A stretch of 64,000 nt of DNA from the NCBI RefSeq assembly GCF_035440685.1, contig NZ_DAORMW010000008.1; one strand, 5' to 3'. Under the pieces are notes generated by a model. It did no database searches. It saw only the letters and a list, made by a program, of their open reading frames with translations, and was not told the DNA's origin. The stretch is from Accumulibacter appositus (GTDB lineage: Bacteria > Pseudomonadota > Gammaproteobacteria > Burkholderiales > Rhodocyclaceae). Positions 23,198 to 31,200 of this stretch are shown in pieces. Made by a program: the position numbers and the translations under genes. Each line of letters starts with the position of its first letter. Within the stretch, counting starts at the first letter, position 1.

Positions 23198-23599
23198 ATG
23201 CCTTCGATTCTGCTCATTGCGGTAGCGCTTATTACGATTTCCGTCCCTGCCACGGCGGGGAATTTCGCTGTCGCGGGCACGCTCATCGGCGGTCCTTGGT
23301 ACGCACCCTACGGGGCGGCCTTTCCGCCATTCTTCGCCTACGACCGCTTTGGCTCCTGCCTGACACCGGGCTGTCCGAATTACGAGCAACTGCGACGTTT
23401 CCTCGATCGCTACGAGCGCAATTACGGCGGCCGCTTGGCGCCGAACCCGCCTCCCGTCGAGATGTCGCCGCTGCCACGTGACGTGGCACCAACGCCGGAA
23501 GCGCACATTCAGCCACGCTACCGCGGGGCGAGTCAGATTCGCCCGGAGTTCGAACAGGCCGGGCAGAATCTCGATACGCGTTCCGCTATTGGCAAGTAG
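23198..23599 (+). CDS. Hypothetical secreted protein
   Basis: This 133-residue protein begins with a probable signal peptide (PSILLIAVALITISVPATAG, cleavage after ATA). The mature chain is rich in Pro, Tyr, Phe and Gly, has two cysteines close together (GSCLTPGCPNY) and a short helical segment (QLRRFLDRYERNYGG). No domain is recognised and there is no clear ribosome-binding site, so the gene call depends on codon usage and the signal peptide. It is convergent with cobT, with 17 nt between the stops. Confidence 0.55.
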   Translation: MPSILLIAVALITISVPATAGNFAVAGTLIGGPWYAPYGAAFPPFFAYDRFGSCLTPGCPNYEQLRRFLDRYERNYGGRLAPNPPPVEMSPLPRDVAPTPEAHIQPRYRGASQIRPEFEQAGQNLDTRSAIGK

Positions 23600-23616
23600 C
23601 TTGCGCGCCGGTGTGG

Positions 23617-24651
23617 TCAGATCTGCTCGCTTACCCCGGCCGACTCGAAACTGGCCATTTCGTTGAGGAAAGCGACGGCGCTGAGGACCAGCGGCCAGGC
23701 CAGCGCCACGCCGCTTCCTTCGCCTAGGCGCAGTCCGAGATCGAGCAGGGGCTCGGCATGCAGGGCGCGCAATTGGGCCCGGTGACCCGGTTCCGCAGAA
23801 CGGTGACAGAACACGCAATAGTCGCCGATGGCCGGGGCAATATGGGTGGCGACCAGGAGTGCCGAAGTGACGATGAAGCCATCGATCAGCAGCAGCATGC
23901 CGCGCTCGGCTGCGGCAAGCATCGCGCCAGCCATCATCGCGATTTCGAAACCGCCGAACTCGGCGAGCACATCCAGCACTGGCGCATCCGGCGCCAGCGC
24001 CGCGCGTTCTGCAGCCTTCGCCAGAAGCGCCTGTTTGCGCGCCAGCCCGGCGTCGTCCAGGCCTGTGCCGCGGCCGACGCAGTCGACCAGCGGCGTGTTG
24101 GTTAGCTGATGTGCGAGCAGGGCCGCGGCCGCGGTGTTGCCGATTCCCATTTCGCCGAAACCGATCACCCGGCAGCCGTCGTCGGCGAGCTGGCGGGCGA
24201 TTTTCGCGCCGCGCGCCATGGCCGTTTGGCAGTCGTCCGCGCTCATTGCTGCCTGCTCGATGAAGTTGTTCGTCCCGAAGGCGATCTTGGCGTCAAGCAA
24301 GCCGTTGCGGGCGCCGAAGTCGTGCGCTACGCCGGCGTCGATGATCTGCAGTTGCAGGCCGTTCTGGCGAGCGAAGACATTGATCGCCGCGCCGCCGGCG
24401 AGGAAGTTTTCGACCATTTGCCAGGTGACTTCCTGCGGATACGCCGAAACGCCGGCGCGGGCGGCGCCGTGGTCGCCGGCAAAGACCAGCAGATGCGGCT
24501 GCTGCAGGCTCGGCGTCAGCGATTGCTGCAGCTGGCCGATTTGCAGTGCCAGGCGTTCGAGTTGGCCAAGCGAACCGCGGGGTTTGGTTTTGCCGTCGAT
24601 GCGCGCCTGCAGCGCGGGAAGCGGGATGGTCGGCGGGATGGAGAAGTGCAT
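23617..24651 (-). CDS. cobT: Nicotinate-nucleotide-dimethylbenzimidazole phosphoribosyltransferase
   Basis: This 344-residue enzyme makes alpha-ribazole phosphate from nicotinate mononucleotide and dimethylbenzimidazole, the lower-ligand branch of cobalamin synthesis. Signatures are KPRGSLGQLERLALQ, VFAGDHGAARAGVSAYPQEVT, GFGEMGIGNTAAAALL, and the C-terminal LGEGSGVALAWPLV with the catalytic Glu. The ATG at 24651 starts the family N-terminus; the frame's longer upstream part overlaps the divergent cobU promoter region and is not credible. It is divergent from cobU with 64 nt between the starts. Confidence 0.95.
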   Translation of the reverse strand: MHFSIPPTIPLPALQARIDGKTKPRGSLGQLERLALQIGQLQQSLTPSLQQPHLLVFAGDHGAARAGVSAYPQEVTWQMVENFLAGGAAINVFARQNGLQLQIIDAGVAHDFGARNGLLDAKIAFGTNNFIEQAAMSADDCQTAMARGAKIARQLADDGCRVIGFGEMGIGNTAAAALLAHQLTNTPLVDCVGRGTGLDDAGLARKQALLAKAAERAALAPDAPVLDVLAEFGGFEIAMMAGAMLAAAERGMLLLIDGFIVTSALLVATHIAPAIGDYCVFCHRSAEPGHRAQLRALHAEPLLDLGLRLGEGSGVALAWPLVLSAVAFLNEMASFESAGVSEQI

Positions 24652-24715
24652 CGTCTGGCGAGCCCCGGCAAAGCGTCGATTATACCCGCCACCCGGGCAT
24701 GCTAATCTTCGTGGG

Positions 24716-25261
24716 ATGCGAGAACTGATCATTGGTGGCGCCCGTTCGGGCAAGAGCGCCCTGGCCGAGCGCCGGGCCAGCGAGAGCGGCCTGAAGGTGG
24801 TCTACCTGGCGACAGCGCAAGCGCTCGATGGCGAAATGACGCAGCGCATCGCGCACCATCGGCAGCGCCGCAGCGCCGACTGGGGGCTGATCGAGGAGCC
24901 GATCGATCTGGCGGGCGCCTTGCGCAGGCACGCGGCACCAGGGGTCTGCCTGCTGGTCGATTGTCTGACGCTGTGGTTGTCGAACCTGCTCTTTGCCGGC
25001 GACGCCGCGCGCCAGGCTGACGCCGGCGAGCGCGTTTCCTGCCCGCTCTTTGCCGGCGCCACAGCCGCTCTGATCGAGACGCTGCCGCAACTGCCCGGGC
25101 GGATCATTCTGGTCAGCAACGAGGTTGGCTGGGGCGTCGTACCGATGGCGGCGCTGTCGCGCCTGTTTGCCGACGAGCAGGGCCGGCTGAACCAGCGGCT
25201 GGCGACGGTCTGCGAGCGGGTGACGCTGGTGGTCGCCGGCTTGCCGCTGACTTTGCGTTGA
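24716..25261 (+). CDS. cobU: Adenosylcobinamide kinase / adenosylcobinamide-phosphate guanylyltransferase
   Basis: This 181-residue bifunctional enzyme phosphorylates adenosylcobinamide and then attaches GMP. It shows the P-loop GGARSGKS (residues 7-14), the YLATAQALDGEM segment, the guanylylated histidine region IAHHRQRR (H47/H48), CLLVDCLTLWLSNLLF and SNEVGWGVVP, all typical of CobU/CobP. Divergent from cobT. I see no cobalamin riboswitch in the 64-nt shared intergenic gap. The stop codon lies within an 11-bp tandem repeat (25248-25291). Confidence 0.94.
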   Translation: MRELIIGGARSGKSALAERRASESGLKVVYLATAQALDGEMTQRIAHHRQRRSADWGLIEEPIDLAGALRRHAAPGVCLLVDCLTLWLSNLLFAGDAARQADAGERVSCPLFAGATAALIETLPQLPGRIILVSNEVGWGVVPMAALSRLFADEQGRLNQRLATVCERVTLVVAGLPLTLR

Positions 25262-25291
25262 CTCTGCGTTGACTCTGCGTTGATTCTGCGC
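25248..25291. repeat. Four tandem 11-bp repeats over the cobU stop codon
   Basis: The unit TGACTCTGCGT occurs at 25259-25269 and 25270-25280 exactly, with one-base variants at 25248-25258 and at 25281-25291 (two changes). The cobU stop is formed by the second unit, so contraction or expansion would change only the region after the gene. Confidence 0.8.
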
Positions 25292-25367
25292 TGTTTTCGC
25301 CGAGGGTGATGAGTGCTATTCTTTCGGTTGTCAGACAACCTGTCTACCAAGTGAGGAGCAGTGAGCA

Positions 25368-25832
25368 ATGTACAAGCGAATCATGGTCGCCCTGGACCAG
25401 AGCTTCATGACCAAACGAGTGCTGGAAACAGCGATAGAACTGGCCAAGAGCACCGGCGCACGGGTGGCGATCTGTCATGCCATCGATGAAACCGTCCTCG
25501 CCCAGCGTGACGTGGCGATGATGCTGCCAAACAGCGTCGGCAAGACCGAAGCGCGGCTGCGTCTCGGCGCCCAGGGTTTTGTCGACCAGGCGGCCGAGAC
25601 GGCACGTGCGGCCGGAGTCGAGACCGAAACCCGGATCATCGAGTCGGAGCAGAAACACGTCTCCGACATGCTCATCCAAGCGGCGGCCGAATGGCACGCC
25701 GATCTGCTGGTCGTCGGTACGCACGGCATGCGCGGCGTCGAGCGCTTTTTCGTCGGTAGCGTCGCCGAGCGCCTGGTACGCAAGGGTCGCCGCTCACTAC
25801 TGCTGGTGCGCGGCGAAGATCCGGTCGATTAA
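25368..25832 (+). CDS. Universal stress protein UspA family
   Basis: This 154-residue single-domain Usp protein has the N-terminal KRIMVALDQS strand-turn and the ATP-binding motif G-x2-G-x9-G-S/T in VVGTHGMRGVERFFVGSVAERLV. That motif places it in the ATP-binding Usp subgroup. Such proteins are cytoplasmic and support survival in stress and anaerobiosis; a precise role cannot be given. GAGGAG stands 10 nt before the ATG. It interrupts the cobalamin genes, and its TAA stop overlaps the convergent cobQ stop in the shared bases TTAA. Confidence 0.92.
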   Translation: MYKRIMVALDQSFMTKRVLETAIELAKSTGARVAICHAIDETVLAQRDVAMMLPNSVGKTEARLRLGAQGFVDQAAETARAAGVETETRIIESEQKHVSDMLIQAAAEWHADLLVVGTHGMRGVERFFVGSVAERLVRKGRRSLLLVRGEDPVD

Positions 25833-27349
25833 GCGCTGGCAGGCACGGCGAGCCGAGCCGCGCGCGGCGCGGCTACCAGGGCTTGTGCCGGCAGCCAGGC
25901 CGCCAGCTGCCGCAGGTCGAGGTGCGCTTCGACGGCGTCGGCAAGGCGATCGATGTCGGCTTCCCGGCGCTGCCGGGCATCGAAGTCCTGCGTCGGCCGG
26001 TGGCCTGCCCAGGTCAGCAGCGCGGCCAGCGCCGGTGGCGAGTCGAACAGGCCGTGGCAGTAGGTCGCCAGAATCTGGCCATCACTCGACAGCGCGCCGT
26101 CCGCTTGGCCGGCGAGTCGCAGTGCCGGGGTGGTCAAGGCTGCGCCCTCGGTGATGCCCATGTGGATGCGGTAGCCACTGACCCTCGCTGCACCCGCTAG
26201 CAGCAACTCGCCGCTGACGTTCTGCAAGGTTTTCTCGGCGGCCAGCCGCGTTTCGAAGTCCAGCCAGGCAAGTCCCGGCCTGCTGCCCGGAGGACCTTCG
26301 AGTCCCAGCGGATCGTGTAACTGGCGGCCGAGCATCTGCAGGCCGCCGCAGATCCCGATCAGCTTGCCGCCGTAGCGCAGGTGCCGCCGGATCGCTTCCT
26401 CCCAGCCTTGTGCGCGCAGCCATTCGAGGTCGGCCTGCACCGCTTTCGACCCCGGCAGCACGATCAGGTCGCAGGCGGGCGGCGCCTCGTTCGGGCCGAC
26501 GAAGCGAAAATCGACTTCCGGGTGGAAGCGTAGCGGGTCGAGGTCGTTGTGGTTTGAAATGCGCGGGTACGCCGGCGCGATGACGCGCAGCGCCGCGCAG
26601 TTCTTGTGCAGGTTCTCGCGTGGCAGTGCGTCTTCGGCGTCGAGATAGAGGCCGTGTAGATACGGCAGGACGCCGAGCACCGGCTTTCCGGTGCGTTCCT
26701 CGAGCCAGCGCAGCCCATTTTCGAGCAGGCCGATATCGCCGCGAAAGCGGTTGATGACGAAGCCCTTGACGCGCGCTTGTTCCGATGGCGAGAGCAGGTC
26801 GAGGGTGCCGCAGAGATGCGCGAAAACGCCGCCACGATCGATGTCGGCAATCAGGATCACCGGGCAATCGACGGCCTCGGCGAAACCCATGTTGGCGATG
26901 TCGCGGTCACGCAGGTTGATCTCCGCCGGGCTGCCGGCACCTTCGACGAGCAGGCAGTCGTATTGCGCCCGCAGGCGCTGCCACGATTCGAGCACCGCTT
27001 GCATGGCGCGCGGCTTGTAGGCGTGGTAGTCGCGCGCGTCGAGGTCGGTCAAGGCTTTGCCGTGGATGATTACCTGCGCCCGCTTGTCGGTCGCGGGCTT
27101 GAGCAGGACCGGATTGAAGTCCGAGTGGGTCGCTACGCCGGCCGCCTGAGCCTGCAGTGCCTGCGCGCGCCCGATCTCGCCACCGTCGCTGGTGACCGCC
27201 GAATTCAGCGCCATGTTCTGCGGTTTGAAGGGCGCGACGCGCACGCCGCGGCGGTGCAGGATACGGCACAGGGCAGCGACCAGCGTCGTCTTGCCGGAAT
27301 CGGAAGTGCAGCCTTGCACCATCAGGCTGGGGGGTGGGCGCTCGTTCAT
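25829..27349 (-). CDS. cobQ: Cobyric acid synthase (CobQ/CbiP)
   Basis: This 506-residue glutamine-dependent enzyme amidates four side chains of adenosylcobyrinic acid a,c-diamide. The N-terminal ATP-binding domain has the modified P-loop QGCTSDSGKTTLVAAL and FKPQNMALNS; VEGAGSPAEINLRDRDIANM follows. The class I amidotransferase domain carries the nucleophile C334 in LIGICGGLQMLG and the histidine in TYCHGLF. The ATG at 27349 gives the usual family length; the frame's upstream 89 codons run into the divergent cbiB region. Divergent from cbiB/cobD, with 35 nt between the starts. Confidence 0.95.
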   Translation of the reverse strand: MNERPPPSLMVQGCTSDSGKTTLVAALCRILHRRGVRVAPFKPQNMALNSAVTSDGGEIGRAQALQAQAAGVATHSDFNPVLLKPATDKRAQVIIHGKALTDLDARDYHAYKPRAMQAVLESWQRLRAQYDCLLVEGAGSPAEINLRDRDIANMGFAEAVDCPVILIADIDRGGVFAHLCGTLDLLSPSEQARVKGFVINRFRGDIGLLENGLRWLEERTGKPVLGVLPYLHGLYLDAEDALPRENLHKNCAALRVIAPAYPRISNHNDLDPLRFHPEVDFRFVGPNEAPPACDLIVLPGSKAVQADLEWLRAQGWEEAIRRHLRYGGKLIGICGGLQMLGRQLHDPLGLEGPPGSRPGLAWLDFETRLAAEKTLQNVSGELLLAGAARVSGYRIHMGITEGAALTTPALRLAGQADGALSSDGQILATYCHGLFDSPPALAALLTWAGHRPTQDFDARQRREADIDRLADAVEAHLDLRQLAAWLPAQALVAAPRAARLAVPASA

Positions 27350-27384
27350 CGTAGAATCCAGGGTTTCGTTGCCCCGATTCTCGC

Positions 27385-28341
27385 ATGCCGACCGTGTCTT
27401 CCTCCGCTTTCCTTGCCATCCAGATGCCGCCGGCGTTATTTCTGCCGCTCGCCGCGCTGGCCGGCGCCGGGCTCGATCGGCTACTCGGCGAGCCGCGGCG
27501 CTGGCATCCCCTGGTCGGTTTTGGCGCCCTGGCCACGGCTGCCGAGAGTTGCTTGAACCGTGCTCGCGGGCGCCGTCTACGCGGTCTGCTGGCCTGGTGC
27601 TTGCTGGTCCTGCCATTCTTCGCCCTGGCCCTGTGGCTGATGCCAGAAGGCTTGCCAGGCTGGGTACTGCATGTGTTGCTGCTTTACCTGGCGCTCGGCG
27701 GTTGCAGCCTCGGCGAACACGCGCGCCGCGTTGCCGACGATCTGGCGAGCGGTGATCTGGCGCTGGCGAGACAACATGTCGGCTGGATGGTTTCGCGACA
27801 GACCGACGACCTCGACCCTGCGGGTGTCGCCAGTGCTTGCCTTGAATCGACGCTGGAGAATGGCAACGACGCCATTTTCGGGGCGCTGTTCTGGTTCGCC
27901 TTGCTGGGCGGGCCGGGGGCGCTGCTTTTTCGTCTGGCCAATACGCTGGACGCCATGTGGGGTTACCGCAACCCGCGCTTTGCCGACTTCGGCTGGGCGG
28001 CCGCGCGGGTCGACGATCTGCTCAACTTTGTGCCGGCCCGCCTGACCGCGCTTTCCTACGCGCTCTGCGGCCACACGCGCGGCGCCTTGCGCTGCTGGCG
28101 CGAGCAGGCCGCGAGCTGGAAGAGCCCCAACGCCGGACCGGTGATGGCGGCCGGGGCCGGCAGCCTGGGGGTCGCGCTGGGTGGGCCAGCCCGCTATCAC
28201 GGTCGTCTCGAGCCGCGGCCGCCACTCGGCGAAGGCCGGCCGGCCGGCGCCGGGGATATTGCGCAAGCGCTGGCACTGCTTCGGCGCAGCGTCATGCTAT
28301 GGTTGGCGTTGCTGGTCTGCTGGGGTTTGGCGCGTGCTTGA
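27385..28341 (+). CDS. cbiB: Adenosylcobinamide-phosphate synthase (CbiB/CobD)
   Basis: This 318-residue integral membrane protein joins aminopropanol phosphate to adenosylcobyric acid. It has four to five hydrophobic segments and the family motifs LDRLLGEPRRWHPLVGFG, HVGWMVSRQTDDLD, ACLESTLENGNDAIFGALFW, ANTLDAMWGYRNPRF and SWKSPNAGPVMAAGAGSLGV. The ATG at 27385 is used; an ATG at 27424 would also keep the full conserved domain. Its end overlaps the GTG start of cobC by 8 nt, so the two are coupled. Confidence 0.93.
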   Translation: MPTVSSSAFLAIQMPPALFLPLAALAGAGLDRLLGEPRRWHPLVGFGALATAAESCLNRARGRRLRGLLAWCLLVLPFFALALWLMPEGLPGWVLHVLLLYLALGGCSLGEHARRVADDLASGDLALARQHVGWMVSRQTDDLDPAGVASACLESTLENGNDAIFGALFWFALLGGPGALLFRLANTLDAMWGYRNPRFADFGWAAARVDDLLNFVPARLTALSYALCGHTRGALRCWREQAASWKSPNAGPVMAAGAGSLGVALGGPARYHGRLEPRPPLGEGRPAGAGDIAQALALLRRSVMLWLALLVCWGLARA

Positions 28342-29335
28342 ACATGGCGGTCGACTGCGCGCCGCCGCTGCACGCTATGCGGCTTTCGGCGACTGGCCGC
28401 TGGCCGACTGGCTTGACCTGTCGACCGGCATCAACCCGCGTGCCTACCCGGTGCCGGCGATCGATCCGCAGTGCTGGCAACGCCTGCCCGAGGACGACGA
28501 CGGTCTGAACGACGCAGCCGCCGCCTACTATGGCAGCCAGCGGCTGCTCGCGGTGCCCGGTTCGCAGGCCGCTATCCAGCTTCTGCCGGCGCTCTTCGCG
28601 CCGCTGGCGGTGGCTTGCATGACGCCGATCTACGAAGAACATCCTCTGGCCTGGCAACGTGCCGGCCACAAGCTGCGCCGCCTGGAAAACGTGTCGCTGC
28701 CGCGCGCTCTTGCCGTGGCGACGCCGATGATCGTGCTGTGCAACCCCAACAACCCGACCGGCAGACGCTTGCCGGCCGCAGAGCTGCTCGCCGCGGCGGC
28801 TCAGTTGCAGCGGCGCGGCGGCTGGTTGGTGGTTGACGAGGCGTTCGGCGATGTCGAGCCCGGGAACTGCCTGGCCGCTCTGGCCGGTAGCCCGGAGGCG
28901 CCAAATCTGATCGTCCTGCGTTCGCTCGGCAAGTTTTTCGGCCTTGCCGGTGCCCGCGTCGGCTTCGTTTTCGCTGCCGACGACAAGCTGGCGCTGCTGC
29001 GCGAAGCGATCGGTCCCTGGCCGCTGTCCGGTCCGGCGCGTGCGGTTGCCAGACTGGCCTTGGCCGATCGCGGCTGGCAGGCACAGACTCGCCATCAACT
29101 GGCTGCCGCCGCGGCGCGGCTGACGGCGCTGCTGCGGCCTTTCGGCGAGCTCGGCGGTACGGCATTGTTCGTCAGCCTGTCCACTCCGCACGCGGCTTCC
29201 CTTTTCGAACACCTGGCACGCCAGGCCATTCTCACGCGGCATTTTCCGGCGCAGGGCTTGCTGCGCTGCGGCCTGCCTGCTTGCGAGAGGGAATGGCTGC
29301 GCCTGTCTTCTGCTCTCACCACCTGGGTGCCTTGA
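28334..29335 (+). CDS. cobC: Threonine-phosphate decarboxylase (CobC/CobD aminotransferase-like)
   Basis: This 333-residue PLP enzyme of the aminotransferase fold makes (R)-1-amino-2-propanol phosphate, the linker of the nucleotide loop of cobalamin. The start LEHGGRLRAAAARY after a GTG at 28334 is typical of CobC; STGINPRAYPVP, LCNPNNPTGR, VVDEAFGDVEPG and the PLP lysine K200 in LRSLGKFFGLAGARVGF follow. Coupled to cbiB by an 8-nt overlap, and the next gene (btuF) starts 2 nt after its stop. Confidence 0.92.
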   Translation: MLEHGGRLRAAAARYAAFGDWPLADWLDLSTGINPRAYPVPAIDPQCWQRLPEDDDGLNDAAAAYYGSQRLLAVPGSQAAIQLLPALFAPLAVACMTPIYEEHPLAWQRAGHKLRRLENVSLPRALAVATPMIVLCNPNNPTGRRLPAAELLAAAAQLQRRGGWLVVDEAFGDVEPGNCLAALAGSPEAPNLIVLRSLGKFFGLAGARVGFVFAADDKLALLREAIGPWPLSGPARAVARLALADRGWQAQTRHQLAAAAARLTALLRPFGELGGTALFVSLSTPHAASLFEHLARQAILTRHFPAQGLLRCGLPACEREWLRLSSALTTWVP

Positions 29336-29336
29336 C

Positions 29337-30242
29337 ATGTTTGCTTGGTCGTTGCGGTTCTGTCTTGCCCTCTGCCTGCTGAGCGCTGGCGGCCTGCTGC
29401 ACGCCGCGGCGCAGGCGATCGAGGTCATCGATGATGCCGGCAGGCGCCTACGCCTTGCGCAGCCGGCGAAGCGCATCATCAGCCTGGCGCCGCACCTAAC
29501 CGAAACGCTGTTTGCCGCCGGTGCCGGCGAGCGTGTCGTCGGCAGCGTCGAGTACAGCAATTACCCGCCGGCGGCGGCGGCGATCGCTCGGGTCGGCAGT
29601 TACTCGCAGATCGACCTCGAACGCGTCATCGCGCTGCGCCCGGACCTCATCATCGGCTGGCAGAGCGGCAACGCGGCTGCCCACCTCGACCGCTTGCGGG
29701 CGCTCGGTTTCCCGGTCTACGTCTCGCAGCCGGATCGTATCGACGATGTGGCCAGCGAGATCGAGCGCCTCGGGGTACTGGCCGGCAGCACGGAGGTCGC
29801 CGAGCCTGCCGCCGCCAGTTTTCGCCGGCGCCTGGCCGCGCTGCAGACACGCTACGGCGAGCGGCCGTTGGTGCCCACCTTCTATCAGATATGGAAGCAA
29901 CCGCTGATGACCGTCGGTCGCCGCCAGATCATCTCCGACGTCATTCGCCTGTGCGGTGGCGAGAATGTTTTCGGTAGCCTCGATACAATGGCGCCGACGG
30001 TGACTGTCGAAGCAATCCTCGCCGCAAATCCGGAAGCGATTGTTGCCAGTGGCATGGGTGAAGCACGCCCCGAGTGGCTCGATGACTGGCAGCGCTGGGG
30101 GTCGATCAAGGCGGTTGCACGCAACAATCTGTTCTTCGTTCCACCCGACCTGATCCAGCGCCACACGCCGCGTCTGCTCGACGGCGCCGAACTCCTTTGC
30201 CAGCATCTCGAGACGGCGCGTAGCCGTCGGCCACGACAGTGA
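29337..30242 (+). CDS. btuF: Periplasmic cobalamin-binding protein BtuF-like
   Basis: This 301-residue substrate-binding protein of the class III (BtuF/FhuD) type has a signal peptide (about 1-26) and two lobes. The BtuF features are RIISLAPHLTETLFAAGAGERVVG, YSNYPPAA, and LRPDLIIGWQSGN in the N-lobe, then FYQIWKQPLMTVGRRQIISDVI and LCGGENVF in the C-lobe. It delivers corrinoids to the inner-membrane ABC importer BtuCD, which is not encoded in this window. It follows cobC by 2 nt, which places salvage and nucleotide-loop assembly in one operon. Confidence 0.9.
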   Translation: MFAWSLRFCLALCLLSAGGLLHAAAQAIEVIDDAGRRLRLAQPAKRIISLAPHLTETLFAAGAGERVVGSVEYSNYPPAAAAIARVGSYSQIDLERVIALRPDLIIGWQSGNAAAHLDRLRALGFPVYVSQPDRIDDVASEIERLGVLAGSTEVAEPAAASFRRRLAALQTRYGERPLVPTFYQIWKQPLMTVGRRQIISDVIRLCGGENVFGSLDTMAPTVTVEAILAANPEAIVASGMGEARPEWLDDWQRWGSIKAVARNNLFFVPPDLIQRHTPRLLDGAELLCQHLETARSRRPRQ

Positions 30243-30282
30243 GTACCATTTTTTTTCACCCTCAACGCCCTCAACGCCCTCG

Positions 30283-31200
30283 ATGACCTCCACTACCGCC
30301 ACCTCTTCGGCGTTCACCTTCGGTGGTGATCGCCTGCCCAAGCGCATCGTCTGTCTGAGCACCGAAACGGTTGAAGTCCTCTACGCACTCGGCGAGGAGG
30401 CGCGTGTCGTCGGCATCAGTGGTTATACCGTCTACCCGCCGCGGGCGCGCCAGGAAAAGCCCAAGGTCTTTGCCTTCAGCAGTGGCGATCTGGCGCGCAT
30501 CCTGGCCGTCGAGCCGGATTTGGTGCTCTGTTTCTCGGACCTGCAGGCGGACATCGCCCGCGAGCTGATCAAGGCTGGCGTGGCGGTGCATGTCTTCAAC
30601 CAGCGCCAGGTCGAAGGCATCCTGGCGATGATCGTGACCGTTGGTCGCCTGGTCGGCGTCAGCGAACGGGCGATGGCGCTGGTCGGTGAGCTGGAGGAGT
30701 GCATTGCCCAGGCCAGGCTTGAGGCCACCCGTCTGCCGCGCCGGCCAAGAGTCTATTTCGAGGAATGGGACGATCCGTCCATTGCCGGCATCGCCTGGGT
30801 TTCTGAACTGATCGGGATTGCCGGTGGTGAGGACGTCTTCTCCGAGCGGGCAGGCAAGCAGTCGGCTGTCGAACGGATCATCGCCGACCCGCTCGAGGTC
30901 GTCCGCCGCGCGCCGGAGATCATCATCGGCTCCTGGTGCGGGAAACGTTTTCGCGCCGAGAAAGTCGCCGCGCGGCCAGGTTGGCGGGAAATTCCCGCGG
31001 TCGCTACCGGGCAGTTGCACGAGATCAAGTCGGCACTGATCCTCTCGCCAGGGCCGGCGGCGATTCGCGAGGGTTTGCCCGCGCTGCGCCGTCTGTTCGA
31101 CGCCTGGGCGGCGTCCGTCGAGCCGATCGGCCTTCTCGTGCCGGCGCCGTCAGACAGCGGCAGCCAGAACCCGCCACCCCCTTCGGTCGAGCAGACATGA
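30283..31200 (+). CDS. BtuF-like corrinoid-binding-type protein without a signal peptide
   Basis: This 305-residue protein has the same class III substrate-binding fold as btuF: PKRIVCLSTETVEVLYALGE, ISGYTVYPPRARQEKPKV, LAVEPDLVLCFSDLQADIA, then WVSELIGIAGGEDVFSERAG and APEIIIGSWCGKRF. No signal peptide or lipobox precedes the domain, so it should remain in the cytoplasm. Proteins of this kind are usually annotated as cobalamin-binding or iron-siderophore-binding proteins. The role of a cytosolic form is unknown; corrinoid handling is an inference from the neighbours. It overlaps the following glycosyltransferase gene by 4 nt (ATGA, 31197-31200). Confidence 0.82.
   Translation: MTSTTATSSAFTFGGDRLPKRIVCLSTETVEVLYALGEEARVVGISGYTVYPPRARQEKPKVFAFSSGDLARILAVEPDLVLCFSDLQADIARELIKAGVAVHVFNQRQVEGILAMIVTVGRLVGVSERAMALVGELEECIAQARLEATRLPRRPRVYFEEWDDPSIAGIAWVSELIGIAGGEDVFSERAGKQSAVERIIADPLEVVRRAPEIIIGSWCGKRFRAEKVAARPGWREIPAVATGQLHEIKSALILSPGPAAIREGLPALRRLFDAWAASVEPIGLLVPAPSDSGSQNPPPPSVEQT

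Noticed and set aside
24652..24715. Cobalamin riboswitch in the cobT-cobU divergent gap
   Set aside because: The gap is only 64 nt, too short for the aptamer, and no B12 box is visible.
26777..27556. Plus-strand frame over cobQ
   Set aside because: Overlaps the clear cobQ coding region in antisense and resembles no family.
30936..31196. N-terminal extension of the ArnT-type protein
   Set aside because: The extension lies inside the BtuF-like gene in another frame; the ATG at 31197 with a 4-nt overlap fits the first membrane helix.
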